A stretch of 64,000 nucleotides of DNA, from the NCBI GenBank assembly GCA_003254925.1, contig QANZ01022661.1:19704-83703 (forward strand), in the 5' to 3' direction. The notes under the pieces were generated by a model. That model was given only the letters and a program-made list of their open reading frames with translations. It was not told the origin of the DNA and did not search any database. Source of the DNA: Chamaecrista fasciculata (taxonomy: Eukaryota > Streptophyta > Magnoliopsida > Fabales > Fabaceae). Position numbers and translations under genes: made by a program. Every line of letters starts with the position of its first letter. Position 1 is the stretch's first letter. Positions 59,447 through 64,000 of the stretch are shown here, one piece after another.

Positions 59447-59455
59447 AAAATATAA

Positions 59456-59813
59456 AGGTAAATCACACTTTGGTACCTTATTCTTTTCACTGTTAACATT
59501 TTGGTACATTGTTATTTTAAAAGTGACATTTTGGTACCCTATTCTTTGCACCGTTAACACTTTGGTACCCTATTCTATGGATCAATTTCACTTTGGTATC
59601 ATGTTCTTTCACGATTTGTTACTTTATTTTATCATTTAGGTATCAAAGTGTTAACGATGCAAATAACAGAGCATTAAAATGCCACTTTTGAAATAATAGG
59701 GTAAAAAAATGTTAACGGTGCAAAAAAAAAAGATACCAAAGTGTCACTTTTGAAAGAACGGGTACCAAAGTGAAATCGATTCATAAAATAGGATACCAAA
59801 ATATAGTTTATCC
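59456..59813. mobile_element. 358-bp Mutator-like MITE
   Basis: The ends are AGGTAAATCACACTTTGGTA and GGATAAACTATATTTTGGTA, with internal runs of TTTGGTACC / GGTACCAAA. AAAATATAA flanks both sides exactly (59447-59455 and 59814-59822). It lies about 300 bp upstream of the bromodomain gene. Confidence 0.8.
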
Positions 59814-60011
59814 AAAATATAATACAAATAAATTCTTTTTTTATTGCTTTAAAATTTTGGAAATTAAAAACAAAGTTACACTCACTTTAATATAATCATC
59901 ATTTTCTTCTATTGACATTACATAAAATCTTTACAAATGAATATGTTAGAAATTAAATGTTTAAGTTCCGGTAAATATTATTTTTCACTGAAATAAGCTT
60001 CAATTTTTTTT

Positions 60012-60548
60012 GGTTAAGGTTCGTTTTGGTCCTAAATATATGCCCTAATGTTCATTTTGGTCCATTATGTTTCAAAATGTTCAAATTGGTCCTAAATGTT
60101 GACAAAATGTTTCATTTTGGTCCAAACTATTGAATATGACTCGTTTCAAATTCAAACGTGATGAGTTTAGAGTTATATATTGTTCTCAAATAGTACTTTC
60201 TCTATTCACTTGGGATCGTCAGCAAACAAGGTTAAATCAATCATAAAAGTAGACTACTCGTTTCATGATCAAACAAGTTAAGTTAATCATATCTCTCTTG
60301 TTTCAAATTCGAATGTGACGAATTAAGAGCTATAAGTTCCTCTTAACAAGTCTTTTAAATTAAAAATGAGAGACGAGAGAAATATGATCAAATTCAATAA
60401 TTTGGAACCAAAATGAAACAATTTACTAACATTTAGGACCAAAATGAAACATTTTGGGAACATTTAGGACCAATTTGAACATTTTGAAACATAACGGACC
60501 AAAATGAACATTAGGCCATACATTTAGGATCAAAATGAACTTTTAACC
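60012..60548. mobile_element. 537-bp Mutator-like MITE (family D)
   Basis: The ends are GGTTAAGGTTCGTTTTGGTC and GGTTAAAAGTTCATTTTGAT. The interior matches the 38530-39047 element (TTCATTTTGGTC, CTAAATGTTGACAAAATG). The flanks are ATTTTTTTT (60003-60011) and ATTTTTTAT (60549-60557 by the same count), a 9-bp duplication with one mismatch in a low-complexity tract. Confidence 0.75.
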
Positions 60549-60666
60549 ATTTTTTATAAGAAAAACATTCTATCATGGAAATTTAAAAATATTTTACATG
60601 AATTGAGCTTCTAATAGTTAACGATAAGGTTTTTGGGAAACGTTGGTTTTGCAATTTTTTATGTTA

Positions 60667-60923
60667 CTCCCTCGGTCCCAAAATATTTGTTTTGTTGGAG
60701 AAATTTTTTTGTTCTAAAATATCTGATGTTTTATAAAATCAAGAGAATATTAATTAACTTTTTGTCATTCAATCCCTATTTTTTTTCTAAAAAAAAAATA
60801 GAAGTAATTTAATGAGGACAATTTAGTCTTTTTATCTATATTTCTCTTCATTTGAGAAAAAATAATCATTTTTTTAATCTGTGTGTATTTACCTTAAAAA
60901 AAAATATTTTAAGACTGAGGAAG
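60667..60923. mobile_element. 257-bp Stowaway-like MITE
   Basis: The left end CTCCCTCGGTCCCAAAATAT pairs with the right-end complement CTTCCTCAGTCTTAAAATAT. TA lies directly outside each end (60665-60666 and 60924-60925). This matches the Stowaway consensus CTCCCTCCGTCCC with TA target duplication (Tc1/mariner). Confidence 0.85.
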
Positions 60924-60925
60924 TA

Positions 60926-61703
60926 GTTCATAAGCCGCATAAAAAAATTGAAGTAGTTTTCATTTATTACGTTGAGCCTAACACAGTGATACTCATGCAG
61001 AACCAAATTTGAGCTCACCATGTTGGGGTTCGGTAGGTTCTAGAATTTATAAAAATTTTGAAGTAGTTTTCATTTATTTAGTTTATATATTGCTTNAATG
61101 ATCTTTTTATTTTGGATTTCCTTTTTTGGTCCAATATCTTAAATTTCTATGATGCTGATGGACAGTCGAGTTGTACGTTTTGTTGGCCATTGACGAACAG
61201 TTAAAGGAGCATTAGAACGGTTCATAAAATGCATTCATAAGTTAAGTTGATACTTCGAGAATTAACCAATTCACTCTTAACAATTCAAAATAGGTGAAGG
61301 CTTTACTTAAAGACTTGGAGAGCTCCCATACAAAAAATAGTTGGAGAGTTAGACTAGAGATGAGAACTTGTAACGAAGAGATTTACAAAAGTGATCTTGT
61401 GAAACAATTCTAATACTTAAGTGAGAGAAATTTTGAGAATAAGAATACACAAGAGTTTGAAAAATATAATTAACTTTCTTAAGGTTTTGCTGAAGAATAT
61501 ATATAGATAAAAACTTTGTGAAGAGTCAATTTATAAAAGAGAGACACACATTCAGATATCGCTGAAGTGATTTCTAAAACATACACACTCATAAAAAGTG
61601 AATACTGTTGTTTGAAGATTTACCAATTCTAAAAAAAATGTTTGAAGAATTAAAATTTGTAATGTTTGAAGACTGTTGTTTCCAGTCTATCCGTTTGTAA
61701 TGG
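60926..61703. other. AT-rich intergenic DNA
   Basis: A short direct repeat (TGAAGTAGTTTTCATTTATT at about 60949 and 61058) is found near the single N at 61096. No gene is supported. Confidence 0.35.
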
Positions 61704-62028
61704 TAGTAAAAGCATTTATTTGTTCTACAACTTTACATTAACTTTTAATTTCATCTCTATTATTTTTTAATTGTTAATGATAAATTTCATCATATTTTCC
61801 ATTTGAATTAAGATTTGAATTCTTCTTTTTCATTAGTCACGTAGAATCAGTTGTTAACATTTAATTTAAATTAGAGAAAAAAATAAAATTGACTAAAGTA
61901 TAAAATATTTGAGACAAAATAGCGCTCTAGTCAATTTTGTCACTGTCCAAAATAGTGCTTTAGACAAAATTTACAGTGACAAAATTAAAAGTTGATAAAA
62001 ATTTAGGGATCAAAATAGTGCTTTTGCC
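61704..62028. mobile_element. Diverged family-A MITE
   Basis: The ends pair as GTAAAAGCATTTATTTGTTC and GGGCAAAAGCACTATTTTGA. The interior shares AATTAAGATTTGAATTC with the 5159-5506 element. The flanks do not form a clean 9-bp duplication. Confidence 0.55.
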
Positions 62029-62696
62029 CTTTTTTGTCATTGTAAACTGTAATCCATGAGCGTGAGGGATGAAAGATGAGGCTAGCCATAAGCCCAATGG
62101 GCCTAGGCGCAGCAATTACAAGCCTCCACTCTAGTTATGATAAATCAATGATGTCTTACTTCTTTTTCCATTGTTTTATCTCTCTTGGGAGTGACACTTT
62201 GGAATAATTATTGTGGTCCACCTCCTCATGCTTTAAGCTACCTCATCCACTCCTTTTTGGTATTCTCTGTTCACCTAACTATACCGACGACACATAATGC
62301 TTCTTCATTGGACACACCATTTTCACTGAATCATAATTGTGAACCCAAGTCCTATACTTGTGTCTGTGTTACAATTCCAGCATCACTATTCAATTTCATC
62401 TCATTCATTGCTTTTTCACTGTCCTTTTTCCTTATGATGCTAAGAATATTATTATCACCGATAAATTAGATAGTAGAGACTAGACACAACAAACTCAATT
62501 TCAATATTTCCTCAATGTGAAAACCCAAGTATGGTAATTGTTGGGAAAATATACAACTTCCGATATGGTTAGTAGTTAGTAACTATGAGTTGTTTAGATC
62601 TTGAAAAATAAATCGTTTTTTATTTTCTCAGAATAATCTATTTTAAGAATAAATATCACTCAAGCTTATCAACTGAGAAATGCCCAAGTATATATC

Positions 62697-62954
62697 TACA
62701 AGCACACGGTTTTGAAACAGTAATAAAATAAAACGCATAGCCGGCGGCGCCTATTGAATATTGTTAATGTAAATATATATCCTTGTTGGATGTAGATTGT
62801 AAAATATATCATACATCTCCAGGAAGCATGNGTACAAGCACACAGTTTTGAAACAGTAATAAAATAAAACGCATAGCCGGCGGCGCCTATTGAATATTGT
62901 TAATGTGAATATATATCCTTGTTGGATGTAGATTGTAAAATATATCATATATCT
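62697..62954. repeat. 122-bp direct duplication around a single N
   Basis: 62697-62818 and 62833-62954 are the same sequence with about three substitutions, including the GC-rich CGCATAGCCGGCGGCGCC block. They lie either side of the N at 62831. This is the same pattern as at 47006 and is best read as an unmerged contig overlap. Confidence 0.9.
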
Positions 62955-63174
62955 AAAGTCTAAAGTCTAAACCACTGCGCCGAATTGGCAATTTCATTGG
63001 ACTGTGCATATACAGCAAAAGGATGTTTGGCTTTCATTTTAGTTTGATTATAATATCATAATAAAAAACAAAACAAGAAAGAAAAAGGTTATTTATATAT
63101 ATCCCACTGGATTGACATTAATAAGTCCAAAAAATTGGAATGGATATATATAATCCCGAAACCGGATTGAGGGT

Positions 63175-63393
63175 CCACGTCAGTAATCAAATCATAAAAG
63201 GCTTGAGAGACGGTGCTGCCAATTCTGGGGGTACTTGTTTTTAATGACAAATTAAGAAAGCGATGTAAAAAGTTGGGGAGCCTAGAAACTATTATAAAGG
63301 CCTATAAAAAGTCTAGCCTTTTGCTTCACTACCACATAACTCGTATTCAGTCATTTTTGTGTTGTGTTTCGGGGTTTAGAACCTAACAAGAGA
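63175..63393 (+). promoter_or_regulatory. Promoter region of the TANGO2-like gene
   Basis: CCACGTCA (63175-63182), an ACGT-core site of the bZIP type, lies upstream of two TATA-like boxes, TATAAA at 63293 and CTATAAAAAG at 63302. The latter lies about 90 bp before the start codon, a normal spacing for a TATA box with a leader of about 60 bp. Confidence 0.5.
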
Positions 63394-64000
63394 ATGTGTA
63401 TAGCTGTGTTTCTTTGGCAAGCCCACCCATTGTACCCTTTCCTTGTGTTGAACAACAGGGATGAGTATCATAACAGGCAAGTAAATATTTCATTTTCTTT
63501 TGTTTGTAGTTAATTATAATATGTGGTTAGATAATAATGAAGTGAATAGTGATAATATGAATTAATATATCTATATCTATATCTATACTATATTATATGG
63601 CTGAGCAACTTTCTGGTAGTCGGTCATTTATACTATAGTTATAATTTAATATAATTTGATAAATTAAATAAATAAAAAATAATTATATTTTCCAAACTCA
63701 CTAAACGTGGGATATGATGAGAAGTTATAACCCAACGAATTTGCATTTCATAACTATCAAAATAAGAAGAAATTTACTATTTGGTCACTCTTTTTTTATT
63801 AAATTAATAATTTAGTCTCTCATTTATTTTATATAACGGGCACGCAAAGCCTCTACTATAATTATATGTATATGAAAATGCAGGCCAACGAAGGAAGCGT
63901 CGTGGTGGGAAGATATGGATATAGTAGGAGGAAGAGATGAAGTGGGAGGAGGGACATGGTTGGCTTGTTCCAGACAAGGCAGAGTGGCTTTCCTTACTAA
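63394..64000 (+). CDS. TANGO2-like: TANGO2/NRDE family protein, 5' part cut by the window edge
   Basis: The first two exons, 63394-63476 and 63884-64000 (continuing beyond the window), encode MCIAVFLWQAHPLYPF, the family-defining NNRDEYHNRP block, and then EASWWEDMDIVGGRDE, GGGTWLACSRQGRVAFLT. TANGO2 relatives are conserved from bacteria to animals and plants and are linked to Golgi organisation and haem or lipid handling; the plant role is not settled. The frame requires exon 1 to end AACAG and the intron to start GCAAGT, with exon 2 beginning at GCCAACG after ATGCAG. The GT four bases further on would shift the frame and destroy the conserved block. The intron carries a Helitron-like element. 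The N-terminal cysteine at position 2 is conserved in the family. Confidence 0.93.
63582..63856 (+). mobile_element. Helitron-like non-autonomous element in the TANGO2 intron
   Basis: It begins TCTATACTATATTATATGGC after an A and ends GGGCACGCAAAGCCTCTAC before a T, parallel to the 36104-36282 element with its CTAG end. The shared interior includes TTTAGTC and CTCATTTATTTTA. The 3' hairpin is decayed and the terminal CTAG reads CTAC, so this copy is older. Confidence 0.6.

Noticed and set aside
62185-62469. 94-residue open frame with a hydrophobic stretch
   Set aside because: No homology, poor composition for coding and no splice partner. It is probably chance in AT-rich DNA.
1-64000. CRISPR arrays, bacterial operons, organelle insertions or rRNA genes
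   Set aside because: No regularly spaced repeats, ribosome-binding sites, chloroplast or mitochondrial genes or rRNA motifs were seen on either strand.

Overview
This window is nuclear DNA from a flowering plant, most likely a woody or herbaceous eudicot. The signs are intron-rich genes, AT-rich intergenic DNA, plant-only gene families (PBL-type kinases, PAT08-type S-acyltransferases, a NAC fragment) and a dense layer of plant transposons (Ty1-copia, Mutator-like, hAT, Tourist, Stowaway and Helitron-like elements). I cannot name the species.

Layout. 1-7.2 kb is transposon debris: a copia LTR end, a NAC-domain pseudogene, a 1.6 kb foldback element and a Tourist-like element. 7.2-17.3 kb is a plus-strand DHHC protein S-acyltransferase gene. 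Its first intron holds a LINE fragment and a decayed duplicate of exon 1. Its second intron holds a TRIM-like element nested in a Mutator-like element. 17.7-31.5 kb is repeat DNA centred on a 6.3 kb Ty1-copia element. It lies between two copies of a 799-bp sequence, the second of which carries a cleanly inserted 769-bp Mutator-like element. 35.1-38.0 kb is a minus-strand PIX13-like receptor-like cytoplasmic kinase. 40.3-41.3 kb is a run of N. 43.8-47.6 kb is a minus-strand PBL21-like kinase. 54.7-59.1 kb is a minus-strand bromodomain gene of the BRD1/BRD2 type. 63.4-64.0 kb is the start of a plus-strand TANGO2/NRDE gene cut by the window edge.

The five genes form no operon or evident cluster. 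Both kinases carry N-terminal lipidation signals (MGNCF; CxxC near the start) of the kind that protein S-acyltransferases act on, but there is no evidence in the sequence that they are substrates of this PAT. The two kinases come from different RLCK-VII subgroups, so they are not a recent tandem pair.

The best observations are structural: two GC-AG introns forced by reading frame, Helitron-like elements in introns of two different genes, a kinase intron made almost entirely of one transposon, many small elements with readable 9-bp target duplications, and several single-N joins flanked by duplicated sequence that look like unmerged contig overlaps or haplotypes. I found no convincing new biological system, CRISPR array or gene cluster.
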